Source: Hyphomonadaceae bacterium
GTDB lineage: Bacteria; Pseudomonadota; Alphaproteobacteria; Caulobacterales; Aquidulcibacteraceae
Length of the DNA: 64,000 nt
Direction: 5' to 3'
Assembly (NCBI GenBank): GCA_021731815.1
Contig: JAKFWO010000010.1
Coordinates: forward strand, 1 to 64,000
A program made the position numbers and the translations under genes. The notes under the pieces are model-generated. The model was given only the letters and a program-made list of their open reading frames with translations. It was not told the DNA's origin and did no database searches. Below, in pieces: positions 19,322 through 30,668 of the stretch (position 1 is its first letter; the number at the start of each line of letters is the position of its first letter).

Positions 19322-19906
19322 CTATTGCGGGGAGGAGATCTTCGCGGGCTCAGCAATCGGCGGTGATTTCTGTAAATCCTTGCGTAAATTAACGGCGAAG
19401 AAATAGAAAGCCCGCCTGGCGTCGTACCAGGTATCCGCACCCTCAGCTGTGAATTCGATATTGAACTCCGACCAATCATATCGAAAACTGCGAAGCATTT
19501 CCCCTTGCGGTGAAAGGATTTTGGCCTCGACATCCGCGCTGCCGATCCCAAAGGAACGTCCATAATCGAGTCCGATATTCTCCCTCAATTGCTCGAAAGT
19601 CGGGCGGTTGGGCACCGCATCATGGATGACCAGCGCGACCTGATATTGCGTGAGACCCGCTTTGCGCAATTGGCGATTAACTTCGCGGGTCAGGTCTGCG
19701 GCGAGGATTTTCATTTCTCTTTCACCGTAATCCTCGCGCAGTTTCGTGAGATATTCGTCGGAGGGCGACACGCTGATCACCTGGCTCGCCGCATTGGTGG
19801 CAGAGCCGCGTGCGGCTTCCTCGCTCCATGCGATCGCGGGCACGCAGGTCAAAGCCAATGCGACGCCGAGCGGGCGGACAAAATCACGGAATTTTGCAAT
19901 CATCAT
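19322..19906 (-). CDS. exported protein of unknown function
   Basis: About 194 residues from the ATG at 19906 (an adjacent ATG at 19903 is equally good; GGAGAAAA lies before both). The N-terminus is a signal peptide: basic MIAKFRDFVR, a hydrophobic core, and a likely cleavage site after IAWS. The mature part begins with a charged, probably helical region (YLTKLREDYGEREMKILAADLTREVNRQLRK) and continues as a mixed domain with VALVIHDAVPNRPTFEQL. No membrane anchor, catalytic motif or family is recognised. Likely periplasmic. It stands alone, convergent with adk. Confidence 0.7.
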   Translation of the reverse strand: MMIAKFRDFVRPLGVALALTCVPAIAWSEEAARGSATNAASQVISVSPSDEYLTKLREDYGEREMKILAADLTREVNRQLRKAGLTQYQVALVIHDAVPNRPTFEQLRENIGLDYGRSFGIGSADVEAKILSPQGEMLRSFRYDWSEFNIEFTAEGADTWYDARRAFYFFAVNLRKDLQKSPPIAEPAKISSPQ

Positions 19907-20097
19907 TTTTCTCCGGCGCATACGCCAAATGACTCGCGCGGCCGAACGGATCGAAACCGCGAGTGTTCATCATGCCACTGTTCCTCCGCAATTCAAAATC
20001 ACGGTGCGGTCAGAATGAATCCGACGGGTCGCGTGGCTGGCGCAAGGCGGCGTGTCGCAACCGTCACGCACTTTCTGTCGGCCTTCAGGTCCCTTCC

Positions 20098-21012
20098 TCA
20101 CGCCCCGAGAATCCAGCCCTCCTCCTGCTCCACCTGCAAACGCTCCTCAGCCGCAAGCACTTTGGTCCCCGCAAATAATGGAGAGAGTTTTCCTGCTTCG
20201 TCCAGCGCAGACAGGCGTTCGGCCAGCGCGCGAATTTGCGCCTGATCCTTCACCTCCCCCGGCTTTGGCTCGGGCTTCGGGTCCTTGACAAGACCCGGAT
20301 AGATTTCAACGATTACGAGATCGACATTTTCGAGGTCCGCCGTGCCCAGCGCCCGCAAGCCGGTTTCGAACGGCCAGACACGCGTCCGCTCCGCACGAAC
20401 GGGCGCATCGCGCCAGCGTTTCACCACGGGAAGGCCCACTAGGGCCTGACCTCCAACCGAGCCATTGTAAAACAGCTTCCACACCGATTGCGCGCCCCTG
20501 GCGGCTTCCTCCGTCAAACGAAATTCGGGCAAATCGCCCGCCCCATGGGCGCGCGGGCGTTTGACCGACAAGGAAGTCTGCGCCTCCGCCGCCGGACATC
20601 CCCAGAAGGGAAAGGCCTCGCCGGTCATTTTGCGGTTGAGACTCGCACCGACCGCGAACCGGTTATTGGTGTTGTCCGCCTTGTCCTTGATCATGCCGAT
20701 GATCTGGGTCCACACGGCGCGCCATGCCGGTTCGCCCTTGAGCTGCAAGGCGGCCCCCATTCCGCGGGGAAAGCCCAGCGGGAAATCCACGCCAAGCAAG
20801 GTGCGCTCGCCCTTTTTCTTGCGCTCGGCGAGTTCGGCCTCCACCAGCGCGCCGGCTTCCGCACGCGTGGCGGGGTTATGGGCTTCAAAGGTCCAGCGGA
20901 AGCGGACATCGCGCTTCATGATGCCGACCCAGATGGAATCGGGACCGGTCACGGGCCTTGATGCCGCACTCCAGTCAACAAGGATGATCGCGTCGAACAG
21001 ACGGGCAGACAT
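20098..21012 (-). CDS. conserved VDWSA-motif protein, function unknown
   Basis: 304 residues, no signal peptide, probably cytoplasmic. It starts DAIILVDWSAASRP and has GVDFPLGFP near residue 85 and VDLVIVEIYPGLV near residue 240: three hydrophobic strands ending in Asp or Glu, a pattern reminiscent of RNase H-like folds (as in DUF429 proteins). That is an inference from spacing only. Similar alphaproteobacterial proteins have sometimes been labelled as molybdopterin- or cobalamin-related, without evidence I can see here. It is monocistronic, and a 21-bp palindrome lies just upstream. Confidence 0.75.
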   Translation of the reverse strand: MSARLFDAIILVDWSAASRPVTGPDSIWVGIMKRDVRFRWTFEAHNPATRAEAGALVEAELAERKKKGERTLLGVDFPLGFPRGMGAALQLKGEPAWRAVWTQIIGMIKDKADNTNNRFAVGASLNRKMTGEAFPFWGCPAAEAQTSLSVKRPRAHGAGDLPEFRLTEEAARGAQSVWKLFYNGSVGGQALVGLPVVKRWRDAPVRAERTRVWPFETGLRALGTADLENVDLVIVEIYPGLVKDPKPEPKPGEVKDQAQIRALAERLSALDEAGKLSPLFAGTKVLAAEERLQVEQEEGWILGA

Positions 21013-21035
21013 GGCCGGAAATTTCTAAATTGCAG

Positions 21036-21056
21036 GGATCATGGTACCCATGATCC
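21036..21056. promoter_or_regulatory. 21-bp palindrome, possible operator
   Basis: GGATCATGG, TAC, CCATGATCC: perfect 9-bp arms around 3 nt, starting 24 bp upstream of the minus-strand gene ending at 21012. The size fits a dimeric repressor site, but no regulator is linked to it. Confidence 0.45.
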
Positions 21057-21225
21057 GGATGGGTCGATCGGGAATTGCGTCGGAATGTCAGGGACTCATG
21101 TCCAGGCGGACGCGACAACGCAGGGTGACGGATATTCTGGTGGGGTCCTCGGGACATCATAACCCCAATCACGGGCCGAAAACAAACGCGAATCATCGGC
21201 AGCGGGTCTGATTTTCAAGGATTGA

Positions 21226-22503
<1,278 letters not shown>

Positions 22504-22573
22504 GCTGATCGCGATCGAAACGCGCACACGCCGGGGACATGATTGACATCGATTCCGATCACCACGCCTGAAT

Positions 22574-22620
22574 CAGGAATATTATTTTTAAAATTAATTT
22601 TATTAAAAATAATATTCCTG
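22574..22620. terminator. AT-rich perfect hairpin between convergent genes
   Basis: A perfect 18-bp stem (CAGGAATATTATTTTTAA and its complement) around an 11-nt loop. It sits between the 3' ends of the aminotransferase and pdhC, so a bidirectional terminator is plausible (A and T runs on both arms). The AT-rich composition is unlike the rest of the window. A 13-bp direct repeat GATCGCGATCGAA flanks it (22507-22519 and 22625-22637). Confidence 0.6.
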
Positions 22621-22648
22621 GTCGGATCGCGATCGAACTCAAAATATT

Positions 22649-23926
22649 CTACGCCACCAGCCCCAGCGGTTTTTCGATCAGATTGCGCAGCTCTTTCAGG
22701 AACTCCGCGCCAATCGCGCCATCGACCACGCGGTGATCGCAGGTCAGCGTCACGCTCATCACGCTCGCCACCGCCAGCGCGCCATTCCTGGCCACCGGAC
22801 GCTGCTCGCCCGCCCCGACCGACAGGATCGCGCCATGCGGCTCGTTGAGGATGGACGCAAAACTCCGGATCCCCATCATGCCGAGATTGGACAATGAGAA
22901 CGTCCCGCCCTGGAATTCATTCGGCTTGAGTTTGCGCGCGCGGGCCCGGGCGGCGAGATCGGTCATCTCCGAACTGATCTCGCGCACGCTTTTGGTCTCG
23001 GCCGCGCGGATGATCGGGGTGATCAGCCCGCCCTCGATCGCGACTGCCACCGCGATATCGGCATGGCGATGCAAGGCGATCCCCTCGGGCGTGAAGCTCG
23101 CATTGGCGGCCGGAACGCGCCTGAGGGCGAGCGCGCAGGCCCGGATGACGAAATCATTGACCGAGAGCTTGACGCCTTCGGCTTCCAGCGCCGTGTTGAT
23201 CTCTTTGCGGAAATTAAGCAGCGCATCGATTTCGAGGTCGATATTCAGCGGGAAATGCGGCACATCGCGGAAACTGTCGGTCAGCCGCCGGGCGATGGTG
23301 CGGCGCATGCCGTCCATCGGCTTCAGCTCGTAGCTGGCCGGATCATATCCCAGTTCGGACAGCGTTTTCGCGGGCCGCGGCGCTTCGGCCAATGCCTGAA
23401 CCGGCATGGTCGTCAGCGCGCGCGAGCCATTATTGGGCACCGCCTTTTCCAGATCCTTCTTCACCACCCGCCCATTGGGTCCGCTGCCGATAATGCCCGA
23501 CAGGTCGATGCCCATGGTCTGTGCGATCCGCCGTGCCAAAGGCGAGGCGGCAATGCGCGCGCCCTCTGCATGAGGTACGATTGCTGCTTTGGCCACCCGC
23601 GCAGCGGGAGCCGGTACAGCCGGTGGCGCTGCGGCCTTGCTGGCCGGCATCGGGGCCGAGGCCGCCGCTTTGGGGGCAGGGCCATCCTCGCCCGACAGGC
23701 GCGCGATGACCGCATTCACGCGCACGCCTTCCGCCCCTTCAGGGGCCAGCAATTCCAGAACGATGCCCTCGTCGATCGATTCGACCTCCATCGTCGCTTT
23801 GTCGGTCTCGATCTCGGCGATGATCTGTCCGGATTTGACCTTGTCGCCAATTTTGACGAGCCATTTGGCGAGCTTGCCCTCCTCCATGGTGGGCGACAAA
23901 GCCGGCATCAGAATTTCAATCGCCAT
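22649..23926 (-). CDS. pdhC: pyruvate dehydrogenase E2, dihydrolipoyl acetyltransferase
   Basis: 425 residues from the ATG at 23926. Domains: one lipoyl domain (1-80, lipoylated lysine in ETDKATM), an Ala/Pro linker, a peripheral-subunit-binding domain ([18 protein letters not shown]...NGRVVKKDL, ~135-170) and the acetyltransferase core with the catalytic [15 protein letters not shown] (~395-410). E2 transfers acetyl groups from lipoate to CoA and forms the core of the complex. It lies downstream of, but is not contiguous with, pdhA and pdhB: two unrelated genes intervene. E3 (lpd) is not in the window. Confidence 0.95.
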   Translation of the reverse strand: MAIEILMPALSPTMEEGKLAKWLVKIGDKVKSGQIIAEIETDKATMEVESIDEGIVLELLAPEGAEGVRVNAVIARLSGEDGPAPKAAASAPMPASKAAAPPAVPAPAARVAKAAIVPHAEGARIAASPLARRIAQTMGIDLSGIIGSGPNGRVVKKDLEKAVPNNGSRALTTMPVQALAEAPRPAKTLSELGYDPASYELKPMDGMRRTIARRLTDSFRDVPHFPLNIDLEIDALLNFRKEINTALEAEGVKLSVNDFVIRACALALRRVPAANASFTPEGIALHRHADIAVAVAIEGGLITPIIRAAETKSVREISSEMTDLAARARARKLKPNEFQGGTFSLSNLGMMGIRSFASILNEPHGAILSVGAGEQRPVARNGALAVASVMSVTLTCDHRVVDGAIGAEFLKELRNLIEKPLGLVA

Positions 23927-24015
23927 GACATTTCCCGGAAAGAAGCGTGGGAGGAACAATAGGAAACAGCGGGGACATGTCCAGACCCCGACCGCAGATC
24001 AGTTCGGCCAGTGGG

Positions 24016-24429
24016 TCATCCGGGTTCCCGGCTCAAATGTGCGAGCGCCCGGGCATTGGCTTCCCAATTGCGGCCGTCAAAGGGCTCGATATCGATCACG
24101 GGGCGGGTTTCCGCATCAAGGCAATGGGCGTTGACCGACCAGCCATCCGGATTGGAGCGCGGGCGATAAAACGCCTTCACCCCGCAGGTCTTGCAGAACA
24201 AATGCTGCGCCTGCCCGGTATTGAAGCGATATTCGCTGAGATTTTCCGCTCCCGAAACAATCCGGAACGCACATTCAGGAACGATAATATGCAGAAAGCC
24301 GGATTTTTCACAGATCGAGCAATTGCAGGCATGGGCAATGATGCGATCGGGCAACAGGGCGGCAAAGCGCACCGCCCCGCAATGGCAGCCGCCGGAGCGG
24401 ATCTGGTCTTCGGCCGTGCGGGCCCTCAT
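24016..24429 (-). CDS. GFA-family zinc protein
   Basis: 137 residues. Cysteine pattern GGCHCGAVRF, ACNCSICEKSG and LFCKTCGVKAFYRP matches the GFA / CENP-V zinc fold (glutathione-dependent formaldehyde-activating-like). Most members have no proven reaction; formaldehyde activation should not be assumed. Its ATG overlaps the stop of the upstream glycosyltransferase (ATGA), so the two are cotranslated. It lies inside the pdh gene run, between pdhB and pdhC. Confidence 0.85.
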   Translation of the reverse strand: MRARTAEDQIRSGGCHCGAVRFAALLPDRIIAHACNCSICEKSGFLHIIVPECAFRIVSGAENLSEYRFNTGQAQHLFCKTCGVKAFYRPRSNPDGWSVNAHCLDAETRPVIDIEPFDGRNWEANARALAHLSREPG

Positions 24430-25265
24430 ACGGATTTCCCCGATTTCTTCATTTCGAGCATCTTTGCGATCCGGAAGAACCGAAAAGTCGCGTGGACCAT
24501 GGCATAACTCAGACCTTGAAATCCCGCCATGAAATATCCACGAAACAGATAATATCGAATAAAATTCAATGGTAATTCAGTGAGAAGTCTCAATCTGAGA
24601 ACCGCAGGAGAATGACGGTTATTTGTCGCAGCCTGAAGGTCAGTATAATAATTTATTTTGGCAATTGATTGACTAAGTGTCAAAAATGAATAATGCAGGA
24701 TTACATTCTTCATTTGTTTGACCCGCGCTTCCCCGGAAAATACGCGGTCATGGACCGGGCTGTCCGAAAAACGCATCTTGCGGCGATCATACAGGCGAAT
24801 CACCTGATCGTGCCGCGCCAGGGGAAGTGGCCGGTTGCGGCCAGGAAACATCTCTGCGATGACCAGGCGATATCCGTCTGCCAGCTTCCGGTCCGGCGCG
24901 AAGATGTTGCGGATTTCGTTCGCCAATGCCCCGGTCAGGACCTCGTCGGCGTCCAGATTGAGCAGCCAGTCATTGCGGCATTGGGCTTCGGCAAAGCGCT
25001 TTTGCGGGCCGTAGCCCTTCCAGTCATTGACGATGATTCTTGCGCCCAGTTCGCGGCAGATCTCGGTTGTGCGGTCGGTGCTGCCTGAATCCACCACCAC
25101 AATTTCGTCGACGAGGCCGATCACGGAATTGATCGCGCGCGCGATGCGCTTTTCCTCGTTCTTCGTGATGATGAAACACGAGATCAGCAATGGGCCGGGA
25201 GCCGCAATTGCCCCGGGACCGCCCGGGTTTCGGGAGATTTCACCCATGATCACCCGGTTTGACAT
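24426..25265 (-). CDS. GT2 glycosyltransferase, WaaE/KdtX-like
   Basis: 279 residues, or 273 from the ATG at 25247, which has a better GGGTGA ribosome site. GT-A fold glycosyltransferase: SCFIITKNEEKRIARAINSV (strand 1), VVVDSGSTDRTTEI (nucleotide site), WLLNLDADEVLT (DXD metal site) and RHDQVIRLYDRRKMRF. These match lipopolysaccharide-core GT2 enzymes of the WaaE/KdtX group, so a sugar transfer to the LPS inner core at the membrane face is likely. A weak C-terminal hydrophobic stretch may aid membrane contact. The 3' third (about 24540-24710) is strikingly AT-rich, suggesting acquisition by transfer. Confidence 0.86.
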   Translation of the reverse strand: MSNRVIMGEISRNPGGPGAIAAPGPLLISCFIITKNEEKRIARAINSVIGLVDEIVVVDSGSTDRTTEICRELGARIIVNDWKGYGPQKRFAEAQCRNDWLLNLDADEVLTGALANEIRNIFAPDRKLADGYRLVIAEMFPGRNRPLPLARHDQVIRLYDRRKMRFSDSPVHDRVFSGEARVKQMKNVILHYSFLTLSQSIAKINYYTDLQAATNNRHSPAVLRLRLLTELPLNFIRYYLFRGYFMAGFQGLSYAMVHATFRFFRIAKMLEMKKSGKSV

Positions 25266-25375
25266 GGATCAAGGCGATCATCGCCCACAGAAATCCCGTG
25301 ATTGGCATCGGATGATCCAATTCTGCCTGGTTGCTGCGGCAGGGAAAAACACTTGCCGAACCCGATACAGCCATT

Positions 25376-26740
25376 TCAGCTGCGATACAGCACCGCTTTG
25401 ACCGCCGCCACGATATCGGCGACCTGCGGCAGGGACAGAACCTCCAGATTCGCGGCATAGGGCATCGGGCAATCGGCCTGCGTTACCCGCAAGGGCGGTG
25501 CGTCGAGATGATCAAAGGCCAGTTCCGTGACAAGTGCCGCGATCTCGGCTCCCACCCCGGCATGGCGCCATCCTTCCTCGGCGCTGACAAGACAATTGGT
25601 CTTGCGCACGCTCTCTACGATCGTATCGATATCAAGCGGGCGCAGGGTCCGCAAATCGATCACTTCCGCCGAGATACCTTGTTGGGCCAATTGGTCCGCC
25701 GCCTTGAGCGCGAAGCCCACCATGCGCGAATGGGCGGTGATGGTGACATCGGTGCCCGGGCGGCGGATTTTCGCCTTGCCGATCGGCAGCACCCAATCGG
25801 CGACCGCGGGGACCGGATGGGCTTCGCCATAGAGCAATTCATGCTCAAGAAACACCACCGGATTGGAATCGCGGATCGCGGCTTTCAAAAGCCCCTTGGC
25901 ATCGGCCGCATCATAGGGCGCAATGACCTTGAGCCCGGGAACCTGCATATACCAGGCTGAATAATCCTGGCTGTGCTGGGCCCCCACGCGGCTCGCTGCC
26001 CCATTGGGACCGCGAAACACGATGGGACAGGTGATCGCCCCGCCCGACATATAGAGCGTCTTGCCGGCCGAATTGATGATGTGGTCGATCGCCTGCATGG
26101 CGAAATTCCAGGTCATGAATTCGACGATCGGCCGCAATCCATTCATGGCCGCACCGACACCGAGGCCCGCAAAGCCATGTTCGGTAATCGGCGTGTCGAT
26201 CACGCGATCGGGGCCGAATTCCTCGAGCAGACTGCGCGAGACTTTGTAGGCCCCCTGATATTGAGCGACTTCCTCGCCCATCAGGAAGACATCAGGATCG
26301 CGGCGCATTTCCTCGGCCATTGCGTCGCGCAGGGCGTCGCGGATTGTGGTCGCCACCATTTCAACGCCCGCGGGCAGTTCCGGATCGGCGGAGAGCACCA
26401 TTCGTGAAGCTGGAGCGGGCACCGGTGCCACGCGCATTTCGGCGGGTGGAGAAGCAGCCGGAGCGGGCATTGCCTTCCCGGCAGAAGCCGGCGGGCCGCC
26501 CGCCCCGCTCAGCACGAGGATCGGCGTATTGACCCGCACGCCGACCGCCCCGGCCGGGACAAGGATTTGTGACACCACGCCCTCATCCACGGCTTCGACA
26601 TCCATGTTCGCTTTGTCGGTCTCGATCTCGGCGATGATCTGGCCGGATTTTACCGCATCGCCCACCTTGACCAACCATTTGGAGAGCGTGCCCTCTTCCA
26701 TGGTCGGCGACAATGCCGGCATGAGGACTTCGATGGCCAT
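25376..26740 (-). CDS. pdhB: pyruvate dehydrogenase E1 beta with lipoyl domain
   Basis: 454 residues. Residues 1-80 are a lipoyl domain almost identical to that of PdhC ([19 protein letters not shown], lysine in ETDKANM), then an Ala/Pro linker, then the E1 beta body from ~125 ([54 protein letters not shown]). E1 beta with E1 alpha decarboxylates pyruvate with thiamine diphosphate. A lipoyl domain on E1 beta is a known alphaproteobacterial trait. The next co-oriented gene is a glycosyltransferase, not pdhC. Confidence 0.95.
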   Translation of the reverse strand: MAIEVLMPALSPTMEEGTLSKWLVKVGDAVKSGQIIAEIETDKANMDVEAVDEGVVSQILVPAGAVGVRVNTPILVLSGAGGPPASAGKAMPAPAASPPAEMRVAPVPAPASRMVLSADPELPAGVEMVATTIRDALRDAMAEEMRRDPDVFLMGEEVAQYQGAYKVSRSLLEEFGPDRVIDTPITEHGFAGLGVGAAMNGLRPIVEFMTWNFAMQAIDHIINSAGKTLYMSGGAITCPIVFRGPNGAASRVGAQHSQDYSAWYMQVPGLKVIAPYDAADAKGLLKAAIRDSNPVVFLEHELLYGEAHPVPAVADWVLPIGKAKIRRPGTDVTITAHSRMVGFALKAADQLAQQGISAEVIDLRTLRPLDIDTIVESVRKTNCLVSAEEGWRHAGVGAEIAALVTELAFDHLDAPPLRVTQADCPMPYAANLEVLSLPQVADIVAAVKAVLYRS

Positions 26741-26811
26741 ATCGCATCTCCAAATCGAGCCGGCACGGCCGGATCGAATGACTTTCAGGGATTCAAACCG
26801 GAAATACCGGA

Positions 26812-27255
26812 TTATTTTTTCGCCTTCGGCTCTTTGGTCGGCTTGGGCTTGGGGGCGTTTTTCGTATTGATTTCGTTGACTCGCGTGCTGACAGCAGTGC
26901 TGATCTCACCGACCTCTCCGGAAACTGATTCCTGTTCCTTGAGAAGCCTGGCGTTGATTGCCTCGCGCATGAAATCATTGTCCGCACGCGCTTCAGCCTC
27001 AACGCATTTCAGATATTCGTTCATGCCCTCGCCATAGGCGTCAAGCCGGACCCTGAAAGCGTCAAAGGTTTTGTTGTCCTTGATATCCTTGACCGGGTCG
27101 AATGCGATCTTTTCCGGACGCTTGCAATTGGCTGGTTTCCACTCGGTATCAGCGGCGACTTTCTGTACGCCGTAATCCCCCGCAAAAGCCGCTGTCCCGA
27201 GCAGCAAGGCCGCAGCCGCGATCGCGGAAGCCCGCGCAATGTTTCGTTCCACCAT
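26812..27255 (-). CDS. small exported protein of unknown function
   Basis: 147 residues from the ATG at 27255, chosen because AGGGAG lies upstream and the protein then begins with a signal peptide ([25 protein letters not shown], cleavage after AFA). The mature part has two cysteines (NCKRPE, KCVEAEA) that could form a disulfide, a long charged helix, and a Lys/Pro-rich end ([14 protein letters not shown]). Likely periplasmic. It sits between pdhA and pdhB on the same strand, where normally nothing intervenes. No family recognised. Confidence 0.75.
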   Translation of the reverse strand: MVERNIARASAIAAAALLLGTAAFAGDYGVQKVAADTEWKPANCKRPEKIAFDPVKDIKDNKTFDAFRVRLDAYGEGMNEYLKCVEAEARADNDFMREAINARLLKEQESVSGEVGEISTAVSTRVNEINTKNAPKPKPTKEPKAKK

Positions 27256-27337
27256 GGTCCACTCCCTGTTCCACCCACCCCTGCCGGGCACCTGTGATTC
27301 ACCTGAATCACGTCGAAAATCCGGTATCAACCGGCGT

Positions 27338-28372
27338 TCAGGAATAAATATCCGTCATCAGCTCGGAGGGATCGGGCTCCGGGCTTTCACGGGCGAAATC
27401 TGCTGAATCCGCAACGATAGCGCGGATTTCACGATCGATGCCCTTGAAATCATCCTCGGTGGCAAGGCCCGCCGACAGCAGGATGTTTTCCAGTTGCGTG
27501 ATGGGATCGCGCGTCTCGCGCATCTGATCCACTTCCTCGCGGCTGCGATATTTGGCGGGGTCGGACATGGAATGTCCACGATAGCGATAGGTCTTCAGTT
27601 CAAGGATCATCGGGCCCTCGCCGGCACGGGCACGGGCCACGGCGCGCGTACCGGCATCGCGGACTGCGCGAACATCCATGCCGTCCACTTCCTCACCGGG
27701 GATCCCGAAGCTCGACCCGCGCCGGTAGAAATGGGTTTCCGAAGACGAGCGCTCGACGCTTGTCCCCATCGCATATTGGTTGTTTTCGATGACATAGATC
27801 GCCGGAAGCTTCCACAGCATCGCCATGTTGAAGCTCTCATAGACCTGGCCCTGATTGGCCGCTCCATCGCCGAAATAGATCATCGCGACATGGTCATTTT
27901 TGCGGTAGCGATTGGCGAAAGCGAGCCCCGTGCCGAGTGAGACCTGCGCCCCGACAATGCCATGCCCGCCGAAGAAATTCTGCTCCCGGCTGAACATGTG
28001 CATGGAGCCGCCCTTGCCTTTGGACAGGCCACCCGCGCGCCCGGTGAGCTCGGCCATGACCCCGCGCGGATCCATCCCGCAGGCCAGCATATGGCCGTGA
28101 TCACGATAGCCGGTAATCACCTGATCGCCCGGCTTCAGCGCCGATTGCAGGCCGACCACCACGGCCTCCTGGCCGATATAGAGATGGCAAAACCCCGCGA
28201 TCAGCCCCATGCCATATAATTGGCCGGCGCGCTCTTCAAAGCGGCGAATAAGCAGCATCTGGCGGTAAAAGCCCAACAATTCCTCGCGGTCCATGGCGGG
28301 CACCGCAGCACCATTGCGTTTGGCCTTCCCGCGTTCGGACGCGCGATCAGCACCCTGGGCCTTGTCGTTCAT
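27338..28372 (-). CDS. pdhA: pyruvate dehydrogenase E1 alpha
   Basis: 344 residues from the ATG at 28372 (MNDKAQGADRA); an upstream in-frame start only adds an unconserved stretch. The thiamine-diphosphate motif YFGDGAANQGQVYESFNMA ... VIENN (GDG to NN, ~170-200) is complete, as is the YRGHSMSDPAKYRSREEV phosphorylation-loop region. With PdhB it forms the E1 heterotetramer. A triple 13-bp repeat lies 56-94 bp upstream of the start. First gene of the pdh run. Confidence 0.95.
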   Translation of the reverse strand: MNDKAQGADRASERGKAKRNGAAVPAMDREELLGFYRQMLLIRRFEERAGQLYGMGLIAGFCHLYIGQEAVVVGLQSALKPGDQVITGYRDHGHMLACGMDPRGVMAELTGRAGGLSKGKGGSMHMFSREQNFFGGHGIVGAQVSLGTGLAFANRYRKNDHVAMIYFGDGAANQGQVYESFNMAMLWKLPAIYVIENNQYAMGTSVERSSSETHFYRRGSSFGIPGEEVDGMDVRAVRDAGTRAVARARAGEGPMILELKTYRYRGHSMSDPAKYRSREEVDQMRETRDPITQLENILLSAGLATEDDFKGIDREIRAIVADSADFARESPEPDPSELMTDIYS

Positions 28373-28427
28373 CTGCCTGTCTGCCTCGCCACATCTCTTG
28401 ACCGCCGGTCTCAATTGCCTGCTGCGC

Positions 28428-28466
28428 CCGTCAAGTTAGCCCGTCAAGTTAGCCCGGCAAGTTAGA
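28428..28466. repeat. three tandem 13-bp repeats upstream of pdhA
   Basis: Units CCGTCAAGTTAGC at 28428-28440 and 28441-28453 are exact; 28454-28466 differs at two bases. Read on the minus strand, two units present TTGACG, a -35-like hexamer, upstream of pdhA. Confidence 0.85.
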
Positions 28467-28552
28467 CTGCGTGCAGCCGCGTCCTGTCAACACGCGCCAG
28501 CATGTCTGGCCGGATTTATGGGCCGGATCAACGGACGGGATTCAGGTGAAAC

Positions 28553-28879
28553 TCAACGGCCCGTGGGTGGAGCGGGATCGACACCGGCTTCGGCCAGATT
28601 GAGCACGATCTCGTCTCTGCGGGCAAATCCCAGAAGGTCGCGGGCGCGTTCTTCGGCGAGGTCCAGATCCATTGTTTTGGGCGAGAGGAGAACCAGCCGA
28701 CGTTCAAGGGCTGCACGCTCGGCGGCCAGTCTGGTCAGGGTCTCGCGGTTCTCGGCGGCCTCGGCCCGTGCCTGCACCAGCGCGACCAGACCGCGCTCGC
28801 CCATGGTGACATGGTAGCCGAGATAGGAGAACACCAATGCGAATACGCAAAGCGCGGCAATTTCCTGTCGCGAATTCAT
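28553..28879 (-). CDS. ftsB: cell-division protein FtsB/DivIC family
   Basis: 108 residues from the ATG at 28879, preceded by TGGGGT; an ATG at 28894 lacks a ribosome site. One N-terminal membrane span (IAALCVFALVFSYLGYHVTMG) is followed by a coiled coil (ALVQARAEAAENRETLTRLAAERAALERRL) and a short periplasmic end (ARDLLGFARRDEIVL). This is the FtsB layout: it joins FtsL and FtsQ in activating septal wall synthesis. Its position between eno and pdhA is the usual alphaproteobacterial one. A CtrA-type half-site lies 41-48 bp upstream. Confidence 0.88.
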   Translation of the reverse strand: MNSRQEIAALCVFALVFSYLGYHVTMGERGLVALVQARAEAAENRETLTRLAAERAALERRLVLLSPKTMDLDLAEERARDLLGFARRDEIVLNLAEAGVDPAPPTGR

Positions 28880-28919
28880 GGCACCAAACCCCATCCTGAC
28901 GAATCATCAGACGTGCAGA

Positions 28920-28927
28920 ATGGTTAA
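28920..28927 (-). promoter_or_regulatory. possible CtrA half-site upstream of ftsB
   Basis: TTAACCAT on the minus strand equals the CtrA half-site described in Caulobacter. It is 41 bp upstream of the ftsB start, with a GANTC site (GAATC, 28901-28905) between them. Both are cell-cycle signals in alphaproteobacteria; the match is short. Confidence 0.4.
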
Positions 28928-28937
28928 ATTTTGCCTA

Positions 28938-28962
28938 AAAAGCGTCAGGGTGCGCCGCTTTT
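28938..28962 (-). terminator. candidate terminator after eno
   Basis: AAAAGCG / CGCTTTT stem with an 11-nt loop starting 3 bp after the eno stop codon, followed on the minus strand by a T run. A moderate stem; it would partly isolate ftsB from eno transcription. Confidence 0.55.
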
Positions 28963-28964
28963 AC

Positions 28965-30299
<1,335 letters not shown>

Positions 30300-30348
30300 T
30301 CAGTTCAACTCTGGTCTGGCAGAGATCAAGGGCGGGACAAATTCCGGC

Positions 30349-30552
30349 CTATTCGTCCTCGCCCGAATCCTCGGGAGGGGCCGGCAGCACCTGGCGGCCC
30401 TTGTAGCGGCCGGTCTTCAGATTGATATGGTGCGGGCGCACGAGCTGGCCCGTACCCTCGGGATCTTCCTGATAGGAGCCGGTCGGCAGCGCATCATGGG
30501 CCCGGCGCATGCCCCGTCGCGAGGGGGAGGTTTTTCGTTTGGGAACAGCCAT
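30349..30552 (-). CDS. rpmF: 50S ribosomal protein L32
   Basis: 67 residues, starting [22 protein letters not shown], which is the L32 signature; the middle [17 protein letters not shown] is also typical. No CXXC zinc pairs, as in other alphaproteobacteria. The C-terminal [10 protein letters not shown] tail is slightly longer and more acidic than usual. L32 sits near the 50S tunnel exit region. It lies between eno and pyrG, not beside plsX/fabH as in many bacteria. Confidence 0.94.
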   Translation of the reverse strand: MAVPKRKTSPSRRGMRRAHDALPTGSYQEDPEGTGQLVRPHHINLKTGRYKGRQVLPAPPEDSGEDE

Positions 30553-30668
30553 TGTCTTGTCCGGGAAGAGAATGCGCTTCAGGGCGGCAGGGCCAAAACC
30601 GGGCCCGCCACGCGCGCGGAGCGGCGTCGATAACGGAAATCCGGCAAAAGCTCAAGTCCGGAATATGT

